The translations under genes and the position numbers were made by a program. 64,000 bases of DNA, taken from Rallus limicola (taxonomy: Eukaryota > Chordata > Aves > Gruiformes > Rallidae). The stretch spans positions 21,639,083-21,703,082 of the forward strand of contig JAKCOZ010000008.1 of the NCBI GenBank assembly GCA_022605955.1, given 5' to 3'. The notes beneath the pieces are model-generated. The model was given only the letters and a program-made list of their open reading frames with translations. It was not told the DNA's origin and ran no database searches. Of this stretch, positions 23,001 through 35,900 are shown one piece after another. Each line of letters opens with the position of its first letter. Position 1 is the stretch's first letter.

Positions 23001-26000
23001 GATAGAAAGAGTGTCAGGAGCAGCCACACCATGGCTTAACATAGGTCCTCTGAACATGCCCCACCAGGAACTGAGGGAGTCACTCAACCGAATGGTACAC
23101 AAAGTCACAGAAGCACTCACAGCTACAGGGGAAGAGACATTACTGAGCCTCAACAACACATAAATAGCTGGCAGTTTGCCTCTCACAGTCTTTTATTTCT
23201 ACAAATTAATAGGCTCATGTGGAAATGCTCAAGTTGAGCTAAATGCTAGTTGGAAAGTAGCAGCTGCTTTCCTTGCCTGACGGAGCTAAAATAACTGGAG
23301 AAAGTCCTGGTGAAAACAGGACTGCTCCCCCATTCCCAAGATACTTCTTTGAGGTTGCAGAAGGGACTAATCTCGCTCAGTGCTGTTACCTGCTTGTGTC
23401 CTTGCTGCGTTCTGGTGTCCAATCCTGTCAGAAACGGGTAGTGCCATTTCCAGATGTTGCAGATGTCTGGCTTGCCTGGCCAGCACAGCACTGTACACAC
23501 AGTGCAACTGTGGAGCCTGCAAACCCTGCACAAACAGAGAAAAGAGAGCAGCCACCCCACTCCACCACAGGCTGTGGCAAACCAGCCTGTGATTTGAGAG
23601 CAGCCAGGGCTTTGGCCATGGGCTAATTCATTCTATTGGCTCATTGTTTCCAGCTGACAGCCCTTCCTGAGCTCCTGGTTTTCTTGTCCCTCCCTGAAGG
23701 AAGCTCTCCTTGACTGGGAGACTCTGATGCTACACTTTATCATGGAATGAGATATTTTTTTAAAAGACAGACATTATGTGAAGGAGCTTCAGTGGTAGCA
23801 GCTTTGGCTAGGATCTATCACTCTTTACATATCAGTAAAAATTACAGCATTCAGTGGTGTTAATGAGGTATTAATCTGCTATTTTCTTTGCCTTTTCTTT
23901 TATTTCCCCTCCTCATCCCCAAGGAAAGACAAATAACCTGGCAGTCTCCTGCTTCTTCAATGTACTGAAAGCTCAGTGTTGTGGAAAAAAAGAGCCTAGC
24001 ACAGCCCTGTGCATGGAGAACTGCTGTGATGCACTTAATGGTGCCTCATAGGATCAGCTGTGCTGCTGGAGAACGCTTCATTTCCTGTACCTTGCTTTCC
24101 TCACAAGCCAGTGCAGCTCCAGTGGCTCTCACAACAATTAGCACCCACTTGTTCTCCAGGTTTAAAGTTTTTTGCATTAGTCAGGTTGAGAAATTCACGG
24201 TATTAATCATCACTGAAGTTGTTATTTATCACCTGCTGGGTGAGAAATAATAATTTTGGCACTACTGGGGCAGCAGGCCAGAAGTACCAAATTAAGTAAA
24301 ACATCTAAACACTAGCAAGGATCATTTCTCTGATTAATGAATTGTTACAAAGAAAAAGTGCTACTCGTTATCTGATCTTGGGATAAAAGTAGGAGTTGGA
24401 AGTACAAAGCATTAGCAAAGTCAGGCTATACCCTGGTGTAGTTTGAAGCTACCCTGGCTGATCCCTCTGCTGTCATTCACTACCTGCTAACATGTGCTGG
24501 GCTCGTCACAGGTTCGCAGTAGTTGGCTCATGCCCCATCACTGGCTCTGTGGGACCGTGGGGTTTGCTGGGGAGCACGAGGCCCCTTATGGATGTCAGCA
24601 CCTTGCAGGAAACCATGAGATGAGTCTGCCCTTCTAGGGCTTGTCTGGGCTGGAAAGGTTTTGCTCTAGGAACAGTGTGACAGCAGTATGGGGGTGCAGG
24701 GAACAAAATCAGCAGCAAGGGAAGTAAGTTTGCACCCAGGTAACTGTGTCCAGGTTGGGGTCACTAGTCAGCCATGGGATTAAAAGAGGCCACAGATTCC
24801 AGCTGCCTGATCAGAAGTGTTTCACCTGTAGGCAGAAGTGGTTACATTGAAATGAGTCTGTGTTGGCTGCTACAACCCTGAGCCACAAACTCACCATGAC
24901 ACACCATGTCCTCTCCCTGCAAGATCACTGTGGGGAGCTGGCCCCATAGCAATGCCCACAGAAACACTATTTTCTGGGTTCTAAATGAGATATTAAAAAA
25001 CTCTTCTGTTACCTTGGATACAGTTGAAGAACTCAGCAAGGGAGAGAAGCACCACCGCTGAAAGCAAGCAGGAACTTTGTTGAGGCTTACAAGACAAGAG
25101 AAAAAGAGTTTGGGTTCCAATTAATTAATTTGCTGGAAAGCAGGCACAGGCTTTTTCCATAGAGTGCATCATCCACACCTATTGCTGCAGACTTCAGATA
25201 GTTGGGGTGAAGAACTTGACAGACGGACTGTTCCTGCTGACATTCAGGGCAGCCACAGTACCTCCCCTGTACCAAGTGTGCCCAGAGCCTGGCCTGAAAT
25301 AGTGAGCTGCCATGAGAGTCCAACATAAACTCATGCTTCTCCTGTTTGGCTTAATGTTGACAGTATTTCTATTTGTCAATAACGACATTGCTGTATGTAA
25401 CCTTCATGGGACATAAATGCTCCTTCATCTAAATTATTATTATTATTTTTTAACCTAAAAGTTTATTCTACATTTAAGAAGAAAATTAGCTATCTTGAGA
25501 ATGTAGGGCATGATGGTCACCTCCCCTACAAGTGCTGCTCAAATCATTAGTCTACCAGGGTTTCTGACCTCAGCTCAGTGATGAAAGAAAACAGGAAATG
25601 AAAAGGATGATCTTTTGTAGAAAATAAAAGCAGCAGCAAAGGGCTTGTTGTCAACAGAAGACCATCTTCCTAGGTTTAGCAGGCACCCAGCAGAAGGTAA
25701 AAGAACCTTGTTGCAGGTGCTGTGGGGAGGATCCAGTGCAGCTTAGCTATGCCAAATTCTGTGTAGCTTGAAAGAAGTCCAGCCATCACCAAACTGGTCT
25801 GGTCAAAGGGCACCATGACCCAGTCCCAGAGCATCTCCCTCTTTTAAGTCTGTCTTCTCTCAGCATGAATTTACACTTTCTACCACTTCTTCCTGCCAAG
25901 CATTAGTCAGCAGCAAGTTCATCTCCCTAGTCATACATCTGTCTCTGCCATCCTCCTGTGGCTTGTCACATCTCTCTCCTCTTCACTTTTAGCTACAAAG

Positions 26001-29000
26001 TACAATTGTAGCAGGGTTTTCTTGATTTTGAATCTCTGTTGCTGGTCACACTATTCGCTCACCCTGAGATCAGCAGTTCTGTCATTGATGCACAGGATTA
26101 TTCCCTGAGATTATTTTGTGAAATTTATCCTTCATTCCTCAGATGATAACACCTGGACTGTCGGATTAAGCTCTGCCCACTTTATTTTCTTGTTAATAAA
26201 GGCAGCAATAAAACATCCCCTTTAGGTCCACTGCTGTATCTAGCTGGATTCCTGTAAATGCCTCTCTAAAATTCCTCTGCAGTTTTTGTCATGTCCTTCC
26301 CTCAGAAGTGTGTAGCATCTTGATCTATGATGCCTCCTAGCCAAGAAGTACATTGCTGAGATTACTGACTATCTCCATGATCTCTTTAATTTGCAGGTTT
26401 AAATCTGTGTTGTGGCATGTTTAAGGAACCAGTTGATGGAGATTGGTAGTTTGGGGGCATTATGGGAAGGGCTTAGTTTCAGCTACTTAAATAAACTTCT
26501 CTCCAGCACGTTCTCTGGTAGGTTGTGTTTTGTAGAAGGCGGGTGGGTTTCTGCACATGCATGTGTAAAGATCACAGCCCTGACTGTGACTTGCCTGTTA
26601 CCTGCAAGAGTGAGTGCAAAAGCCCTGCTGTTATGCCAAAGCACACTTGTAGCAGAGCCTAAAACACTGCTGTGGAAAATGCTGCCCGTTGCCTGATGGA
26701 AATGCTTTTGACACACAGAGGACAGCTCCTGCAGACCTGTTTCTATGGAGGCACTTGCATTTGGTTCAGTGCATCTTCCCGGGGCTGTCCTGCTGCCCCT
26801 TCTACCTGATGCCCTTTTGTGATCCCCCTTGCCTTTGCTCCCACTTCAGGGTCTTCCTGTGGTGGGAAAAGGAATGGAGTCACCTTTAGGAGAAGTTCTC
26901 ATGCCTCTGCATTCCTTCCTCTGCTTTGGAAGAGATTCCTTGTGCCAGTAAAATCACGTTACCATGAACAGGAAAACCAGCATGCTTTCCAGGATTTGTT
27001 CAGGCAGAGAGAAGCATCCTGCAAGCCTACCACCTCCTGCTCCCTGTATCTATAGCGAGTCCAAATGTGCTGCCACAGGAAACACATTGTGTTTCCATAA
27101 ACTATGATGCCCAAGTTCTGCTTTTCTAACTCAACTCAATCACAAACAATTCCAACAGGAATATCATTCTGTTATTTTTTAGTTTGGCAAAATTTAACAT
27201 TGGAAAATGGAAAGAAAGATAAAAACTCATTTGGATAATGCAGTTCTCTCACATTTCCTTAGCATTTTTGTATTATAACAATAAAAAATTACCAACATAG
27301 TCATAAACAGATTTACTGAGAAGGTGGCTAAGCAAAGCTTGGAAGGGCAAGGAGCAGATTCCTCACTCATGAGGGGGTTAAAAGTGCAAAACGCTTAGAT
27401 GAGGTTTTCATAAGAGAAAAAACTGGTAGCAATAAGAGAATGGAGCTCCCTTTCGATCCTTAAATCAGCTCAGTGAGTTTCTCAGTGTATTGTCCTCCTC
27501 ACCACAGTGAGTTGGAGCCATCTCCATCTCTTGCACCAAAGCCAACAGCAGTTGTTTGATACATCCCGTTTGAAACGTCACAGGTTTGCAATCAAACGAG
27601 TGATTTCTAGCCAAAGATTACGAAATACTTGGTAAATGTAGCCAAGTGGATGAGTCAGACAGAAAAACCTGCCTGACAGAAGAGTAAGTCAAGCCACAGC
27701 AGTTGCAAGTAATTTGTCCCAAATGTGAGCTGGGCAAGATCTCTAGCAGGAGGCTGGTTTCCCAGCTCCATGCTCCAACCACCGCTCTGCATTCTTTGCG
27801 GCTTTCTTAACCGCAACGGCCTCTCCAAATCACCCTTCAAAGGCATTTCTTGGTAGTAATAAATGAACCATCAGAAGCTAAACAAAGGACCCAGCAGCTG
27901 AGATGATGCAACTCAACAAATAGAAATGACTAAGATTGCCTTGTCCTTTGCTTATTTCCAAAAGAATAAAGCCCAGGTCATTTACAAAGCCTTCCCCTGT
28001 CCGCTCTCCTTTACAGCCCCTTGGGAGTCACCCAGGAGACGGCACCCGCTTTCCTCTGCTTCCCCATCTTTAAAATATATTCATTCCAGTTTCCAAATTG
28101 CTATTTTGTAGTGCTAAATCTCTACCCACACTAATTTCTCCAGGTCAGAATCTGACCCTGATTTGAACAAAATCTGGAGTCAAATATTCACACCAGAATG
28201 CTTTTGCCTTGCTGCATGTCAGATGCCATCTCCCTGCAAATGTTTCACACACCTTGGAGTGCAGCTTGTGGAACTGATGAGGTGAAGAGCACTGCAGAGC
28301 AGCTCTGTGCTGGTAATCACAGGACTGAAGAAACACATACATCATCTGCCACATAGGTTGGCATTTCAAGTAAAAAACCTTCACAATGTGTAAGATGTTG
28401 GACAAATGATGGCCATATGCATGTTTGTCTCTGCACAGATGTCTTTGCATTCTCAGCTAGGAAAAAGCTGAGGTAGGCTTTTTTTTGCCGACAGTTTAAT
28501 ATTAGTGACACAGTTTATGTCCTCTGCAAAAACAATAATGGAGGATAAGGTGACATAAATTATTTGCAAATCGTTTGACATATGCAGGGCATTGTCCTTG
28601 CAATAATCACCATCAGTCTGTCAGTTTAAGATATGAACCGTGCCACTGCCATTTTATATCATTGTGTTAAGCTTTCACATGCTGTAATTTTACAGATTTG
28701 TTCTTTGGAGAACCCTGCAACACAAATCAAATCGTATTATGTTTAGTCATATGCTGTATGGAGCATCTCCCTGCAATTAGGGATGTGGGGGAGATGAGGC
28801 ACAAACAAACAGTCCTAGATAAGAGGCAGCTCCTCAAAAGTTGGGATATTTCCTAGATACCATTACTCAACCTTCGTGGTCATTATTCAAGGCAAGAGGC
28901 ATTATTTAGATTCATGCTAACATCAGTTGCTGGCTGCATGAACAAAGTGAGCACTGGAAAGCACCGTACTGACAGATCAATTTAAAACACCCCTGTCTGG

Positions 29001-29659
29001 TTTGTTTCTCCATAACAGTCAGGCACAACATTTGATTCTTATGAATAATGTGGCTTTTCCAAAGTAAATATCCTGATTTCTTTTCAACTCGCCAAAGATC
29101 CCTTTAAGACCTGGTAGGTGCCTGTAGTATTAACTCTGCATTTCATAGATGTGCAGAACGGTTCTGCAAGAGCAATGAACTCAGCATTGTCTTTTTTTAT
29201 TCTGGGCAAATTATTTCCTGTGGTATAGTTTTAAAAAGACCTAAACCCGACCACTTATTTTTAATCTTTTTTGTTTGTTTGTTTGTTTTAAACATGAGCT
29301 GCAGGGTACTATGTGAGCCATTCACCAGTGTATTCTAGGTGTATTCAGAGCCAGATACCTTATATTAACCATTTGAGAAATGTATTAGTATGTAAGTGTG
29401 TCTTAATTGGTAAAGGAGTCAGTAGGAAATACTGTGCTATTCATTCTGGAGTATCACATTTCAGTGACTTTTTACTATATTTTGAATAGAAAAACACGAT
29501 TTGTTTTCCCTTGGGAAAGTTCCCCACATTCAGTTGTCAGCAGAACAGAATCTTTCGGCTTCCAGTGAGCCCTTAAACTAGAAAGATTTATTGCACTTAC
29601 ACCCTTGAAAGAACATATCTTTTTCTTTGAAGGCAGCCATTATCACTGTCCCATTTTAT
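20016..29659. other. Gene-free region 3' of MTX2
   Basis: No exon set, RNA gene or recognisable protein was seen. Open frames here reach only about 117 codons and lack protein features or splice support. Composition alternates between GC-richer stretches (about 20550-21100, 23250-23650) and AT-rich stretches. A block at about 28540-28770 resembles conserved non-coding DNA. Position next to MTX2 suggests HOXD regulatory landscape (inference). Confidence 0.6.
29268..29290. repeat. (TTTG)n short tandem repeat
   Basis: About five TTTG/GTTT units in the desert, about 400 bases before the L1-like fossil. Confidence 0.85.
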
Positions 29660-30190
29660 ATCTTTTCTGATAAGTGCAGGCAGTAAAGCAGATAAACTCC
29701 TTGCATACCAATTAAAGACACATGCACACTAAGACACTGTATACTATCAGAGATGCCCAGAGTAATATTCTTTCTAGCACAGTAGATATATCTAAGGAGT
29801 TTGACTTTTATTATTCTCAGCTTTACACCTCTGACATTTCTAAAAACATGGAGGAAATTAATGAGTTCTCACCCAAGACTCCATTGTCTAATCTTGCCCC
29901 AGTGCTCATGAATTATGGAAAATGACAGATCAGCTGATGACGTACAACAGGCTATTTTAAAACTACCTTTTTTAACAAATCCTGGCCCATGAAAGGCTAA
30001 CCACTGAATTTTGTGCAGTCACCTGACAAAATATTGGTCTTGCTTTAACTGGCATCTTAAATAACCACCTTACTTCATTGCCTCCAAAATGTTGTGATCA
30101 TTTTTGTACACAAAAGGTAAGAAAGATAGACTCCTGAACCTCAGGAAGCCTCTTTTTTTTATTCTCAGATAGGATGCTAAAGTGCAACTC
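29660..30190 (+). mobile_element. Degenerate L1-like LINE ORF2 fossil (N-terminal reverse transcriptase region)
   Basis: Successive plus-strand pieces in three frames follow the order of an L1-clade ORF2 protein. First comes KADKLLAYQLK (from 29673, the 'K-x-GKLLA-x-LK' stretch). Then TIRDAQSNIL and DISKEFDFYYSQLYTS with SKNMEEINEF (frame of 29722-29925). Then ADDVQQAILKLPFLTNPGP (from 29933, the 'SLP-x-x-KSPGP' motif), RLTTEFC (about 29992, the 'G-x-T-x-EFY' motif), and a weak VVIIFVHK then GKKDRLLN match to the 'IILIPK-x-GKD' motif near 30100. It has at least two frameshifts and several stop codons, so it is inactive and old. The spacing of hallmark motifs argues against chance. It is unlike CR1, which has 'FFASVFT' at the same place. 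The downstream end is uncertain. Confidence 0.8.
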
Positions 30191-32903
30191 TCGGCAACCT
30201 GCCCTGGATTTTTCCATTCTAAGATATCCATGGGCTAAACAAGGGCTCAGTAACTGCTGCTTCTTCTAGTGCCTTTTCCCAGGCAGAAAAAGGCCTTTGC
30301 TCATCCTGAACTGTGAGACCAAGAGGATTTGTATGAGAAGGCCCTCCTGGCTGAGGCTGTTGCAACCACTACGCTGCAATGACCGAGAGCCATATTAGCA
30401 GCTGCAAGCCCCAGGGTTGTTGTCTGACCCGTAAGGTTTGCCTGGGCAGTGAGAAGCCATCCTGTCTGCAGAGCCTTCAGCTAGGACATCTCCCACACAT
30501 TCTGTCTGTCTCAGTTAGCATGCAAAGTCACTGATGTAGCAGCCACTCCAGTCTGTGTCTTTCCAAATAACCACAAGTCCTGGAGCATCGCCACAGGCAG
30601 AGGATGTCAGCAATGCCAGCGTGCTGGGAGGAGCTGTGCAGGCTGCTCTACTGGGTAGGATGTCTGTCCAGCCAGGGCTGCCCTGCTCTTCTTCCACAGC
30701 TGGGACTGCTACAAGCTCCAAGCTGCTCCCCAACCATGACATGCCCAAGGAGCCCTTCACACTCAGCCCTTTTTTCCTTCTGTGTTCCAATGTAAAATAA
30801 ATTGGTATATGCACTCACGACATTATTGTTGGGAGGAAAATTAGCTGTCTGCAGTATTATCTGTGAACTTATTTTTACCTCTCCAAGAATCCCTTCCAGG
30901 GCTTTCCCTGAAGTACTTCAATGACTTCCTTGTGCATGGTGGCTGAGATACCAGGGTTTTTTTGTCAGGGTTTCCTTGAGATAAGAAACTATAGAGAGCA
31001 ATACATCTCATTCAAAACATCAGAAAGAGCTGAAGATACAGAAAGCACTAATCAGTAATTAATACAAATAAAAGAAACAATCTTTCATGTAGGTGGTAAT
31101 AATAACACTCCAGAGTTTGTTCTAATCCATCTTTTTGTCAAATGAAGCACCAGGGAATTTGTCTGCAACAATCTGAGTATTTTCAGAGTCTCTGCTTTGA
31201 TTTGCAATATGAGGTTTAGTCCTGCGGTAGCACAAGACTCAGAATAAATAAAGGGAATGGTTTTAAAACTGATAAACTAGGCTTAAATAGGCAGAGGAAT
31301 TATGCTATACTTTTCTACCTATCTTAGAAGTCAATTTTCCAAATTAAGAAGCTTCCTTTTCACTTCACATAGGAAAAGCAAAAGCACAACGATATCCCAT
31401 TCCACAAATCCTGATGGCTCCCTTTCTTCCACATTAAGCCACTGTGAGCAGCTGGAATAAGGGGCTTCGACCCTTCCTCTCCAGAGAAACAGCATCTTCC
31501 AGAACATCAGACAATCCTCAAATCCTTTAAATAGCTCTGTATCCGTTATATTTAGTGACAATTACACAAGTGACTTCCTGACTGCAAATATGATTCATTA
31601 CTCTGCAGCAGAAGTAATACCTCTAATAGACTATGCATTGAGTTGACCCAAAATAGCTGCTGAAGAACAGTTGTTCCTGAACTACTCCATGGACAGATTT
31701 TTTAAAATGATTATAACCACACATAAGAAGAACAGATTATCCTGTCATGTAGTTATTTAGTACTACCCCAAAATCTTTATGTAAACTAAATTTCAAATGT
31801 GGACAACAATAAGCAACATTTAGTAAGGATTTTTTAAGAACAATTTGTCTGGAACTTGCCGGAAAGTTATAAGCCCTATTTTAAATTAAACAATTTGCAT
31901 TCAATGTGTAGTCACCCTTTAGTTCCACTATTACCATCACTCTTCAAGTTAAAAAAAGGAAGAAGAGAAAAAGAGAAATATAAAAGTAATTATTTTCTTC
32001 TGAGTAAAGGAAAGGGAGCAGCAGTCGAGTACTTCCAACCCTGCCAGACCTGAGGACACAAGCTCATGGATTCAGAGCGAGGCAAGGTGTCAGGGCTGCA
32101 GCTGCCAAGCTTGTGTGGGTGCCCCCTGCAGAGGGGATGCTTGACATAGCCAGATCCCTACCCTCAATCCAGGGGCAGGCAGAAAGTAAAGACTTACTGC
32201 AGTTTATCTGTGAACTTCAGAGAGGCCAAAATTTCATCTATATTGTTTGGGATATCTGCAGGCAAGGCAGCCAGGTATGCTCAAGGGGAAACTCAACCTG
32301 ATAAGCTTTCAAAAGAAGCCACAGAAATACCCCTTTTCCTTTTTGTAGATGATACTACACACATGTGCAGTAATCATCTTTCAGGTCCCTTTTTATTCCT
32401 TTTCATAGCAGTCGCTCGGCATAACCTTCCAGACAACAGCTGCTGCCCAGAGGAAGGCCGGGAGGCCTGAGCTGTGCTCAGTACAAAATTATCCAGGTGG
32501 GTGCTCTCGGCTCAGCTTTAAAATTTGTATTGTTTTTTTTAGTTTCCTTGTCCAAGTGTTGTGCCTGCTCCCTTGATTAGAGCAACATCAGTTGAAACTA
32601 AGCCTCACACCATGCAATGGCTGATGCTACTGCTGAAAAACCTCACCAATGCGGTCTCAGAGTAGTCCCAGTGTCCCAGCTTGCTGTGTGTCTCTCTATT
32701 CTAGCTTGTAAAATGATGTTCTACAATGCTGGTATGTAATCTAAAAAGCATCATAAGTAATAATTAAACATTAAATCGGATCAATTCTAGGCTTGTTTGC
32801 CCTTGATAATAATACTATTAATTCTCTAGAGATGTAAGACAATCGTGTGAAAACAAAGCACAAATGAAGTACATCGAATGCAGAGGAAATATTTCCAGTA
32901 TTA

Positions 32904-32945
32904 ATTTTGTAATATGGCGCATTCATTTTGTAATATGGTGGTGAC
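32904..32945. repeat. Two-copy 21-bp tandem repeat
   Basis: The 14-mer ATTTTGTAATATGG occurs at 32904 and again at 32925, exactly 21 bases apart, with diverged 7-base spacers. It lies inside a block that looks like conserved non-coding DNA. Confidence 0.8.
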
Positions 32946-35900
32946 ATAAAATATGCAGCAGCAACAAACAGAGGAAAGTTGATGGACTGCCAAAGCTGTT
33001 TCTCCTTAAAATGCAGATTGCTCTGGAGCAGTTAAGCTCAGCGCCGAGACAAGACTGCCTACACAGGCATTTTCAAAGGGCTCTTTCAAGGCTGACATGC
33101 CACTTTCAGCTCTGACATGGGATCAAAATTAAAGCTTGGGAATCACATGAAAATGCAGCCAGACTGAGTGGGCCAGCCTCAGAGAGGAAGGCTACAAGAG
33201 CTGTATTTGTGGTCTCACGGGGTCTTCCCATGCTCACTGTCTTTATATCAAAGGTGCTCAGTTTACAGACAGCAATCTGTTGGTGCCAGGCAGCAACGGC
33301 CCCGTGATATATGGCCATTGGCAAAATGAGCCCATCTATGGGTTATCACCAGCTCTAATTAAAGGAAGACACAGGCAGCCGAGTCGGGGTCCCTTTCATT
33401 GAGCTGAGAGGACAGCAATCTCCACAAGAGCTGCAAAGGAGGACAGGTTCATTTGACTGATTGCATGACGTCTGAATTAATGGTCAGGAAAAGAGCTATT
33501 ATTGTGCCCGTGCTGGTAGGCTGCTTCAGAGAGCTTTTGCTGCGCTCTCTGCTTGAGGGTGGAAGCAAAAGCAGTGCACTCTTCAATGCGCCACCGGCAC
33601 GGCAGGAGCCTGGCTGGTGTGGTGAGCCTTTCCCGGATCAATTTTACAAGGCTGAGCGTCTGATACATAATGAATGTTCAATAAGCTCAAATACAAATAC
33701 CTTGCAAGGAGCAGGCTGTTAGTCAAACCAATGCTGCTCTAACTTTTAAAAAAGGTTTTCTTGTTTTATTGACAATAAGGGGGGCAGAGACAAAGCACAG
33801 TATAAACCACAGCACCAAGAAACTTTGGCTCCTGGTCTTCTTTGTGTCCCCTGGATTCTGGGGCTGGGAAAAGTTCACTAATTAAATCCTTGTGGCTAAG
33901 CTGATGCTACTGGGAGCAAAGAGGTGGGGACTAAATGCTATCAAAAAGCAATGGCCCAGTGTTAACTGGTGGGAAAACCTGCTTCAAACCCTTGGTGTTG
34001 AGGAGCACTATTTTTGGGGGAGGCGGGGGGCTTTGTTCTTAAGAAAACACTGTCATGCTATTCTTGGTATATGTAAGAAATCTGGCTTCCAGTAACCTTA
34101 CAAAACTGGAACAAGTTCCAGAGCTAAAATTAAATTCACAAGCTGTAGCAAGCTTGCAGGCTGGAACAAACTTGCAAGCAACAACCTGCTTCCAACATCA
34201 CATTTGAATGTAATGCTTACATTACTAAGCTCTTCAGGATCACAACAGACTTCTAGCTAAGTGGAATTAAGTCCAGACTAGAATATGCTCTACATGTTTT
34301 ACATCATCTCTTGCCAGGCAATGCTGAATTGAGCTGTAAAAATACTTAAGTGTGATCCTCTAATACACACAAAACTCATCAATCTCACCTCACTCCAAGT
34401 GCAGTGCCTAGGTTTGCTTCTGTGGCAAACTTTTCTGCTTTTGTGTGACCTCCCCTAGTAAGTGAAAGTCTCAGAAAAGGCAAAACCAAAGCAACAAAAA
34501 TTACAAGCCAGTCTGGTGCCTGGTATTCAATTTGTTCCTTTTGGGAGCCAGTAGTCAATTTGAATATAAACGAATTACCTCCATTAAGCCACCTGGCAGT
34601 GACCTCCTTGGGCCTTCAGCTACAGCTGGGCACTTTGCTGAATAACAGCACCATTATGTTGCCCCCCGAGGTGGTGCAGCACTGGAGCAGCTCATCCAGG
34701 GAGGGTGTCATACTTAGAGGTCTTGACACTTGTCTATAGAAAGCCATGGCTGGCCTGCTGCGGAGATGGCAGCAGCTCTGATCTGAGCGGGAGGCTGGAG
34801 TAGAGACCTCAGCAGTTGCCTCCTGGTAGCAGCTCTGAGGCTGTGACTCTGTTCATCCTTCCTTGCTTCAGCTATCTGGAAATTTAGAAGGCAAACTTGA
34901 CCACGGAATTCTCCCCAGGGTACACACGCACTTCCACATTTCCCCAGGAAGAGACACAGCTACTCAGCCAACAAAAGGAACTCCTTGTTGAGACCTTGTT
35001 TTCCGGAGTTCAGACAATAGCCTTTCTAAGTGGATATGTGAGGGCTGATACAGAAAAGTACTCTGAGGAACTTAATGATATCATGTTTTTATGTGATCAA
35101 GATAACCTAAATGACTGTTAGCAGTCATTTAAATATTTAAATCATATAAAGAGAAAGGAAAGACAGAGTTGAATCACATGGTTTGGTTCCATTGAACATA
35201 CCTGTGAAGCAGTATTTCTGGCTATTTATGAGTGAAAACCATTTACTTGCTTTTTTTTTTTACCCCCCACTTACAGTCATCATAGGCTTAGGGCTCAGTG
35301 GTCTGTATGGCCAAAACAATTCCATAATCTGTCTGACTGTGTAATGTGCAGAGAATCTCTGCTGCCAAACACTTTCTCAAGCCCATGTGGACACACCTTG
35401 CTGCTACAGATCATTGTGATTTCAGAAATGCTACTTGTGTATATAACTTTAAAGTAATTGCTTTGTTAATATTTAAAGGAATGCGAGTAAATCTGATTGA
35501 GGTACCCTTTGGATATCTATTATTTGGCAAAACATTAGAAGTAGACTTTTATATTTCCCCTGCACTTCCATGGAAGTAAGTTACACACTTAAATCTAAGC
35601 ACACACTGTTGTTGTATGCTGGTTGAAGATGATACATACACACAATTTTGAAACCTATCTATACAGGATCAAAACTTAAACAGTATGACATCATGCTCCC
35701 CAGTTTTGAGAATAAAAATTTTAAATCCCAAAATTATTGTAACAAAAGAATTTATTAAAAGATAAACTCTTCTGAATAATTTATAGCTTGTATAAAATGT
35801 GGCTGCACCACAGGGTCTGGGCCCTGTGGCCACTGTGCAGGAGATGCTGGAGATGAAACTTTTGCCAAGACACAGAAGTTGTGAATGCCCAGTGGAGTGG

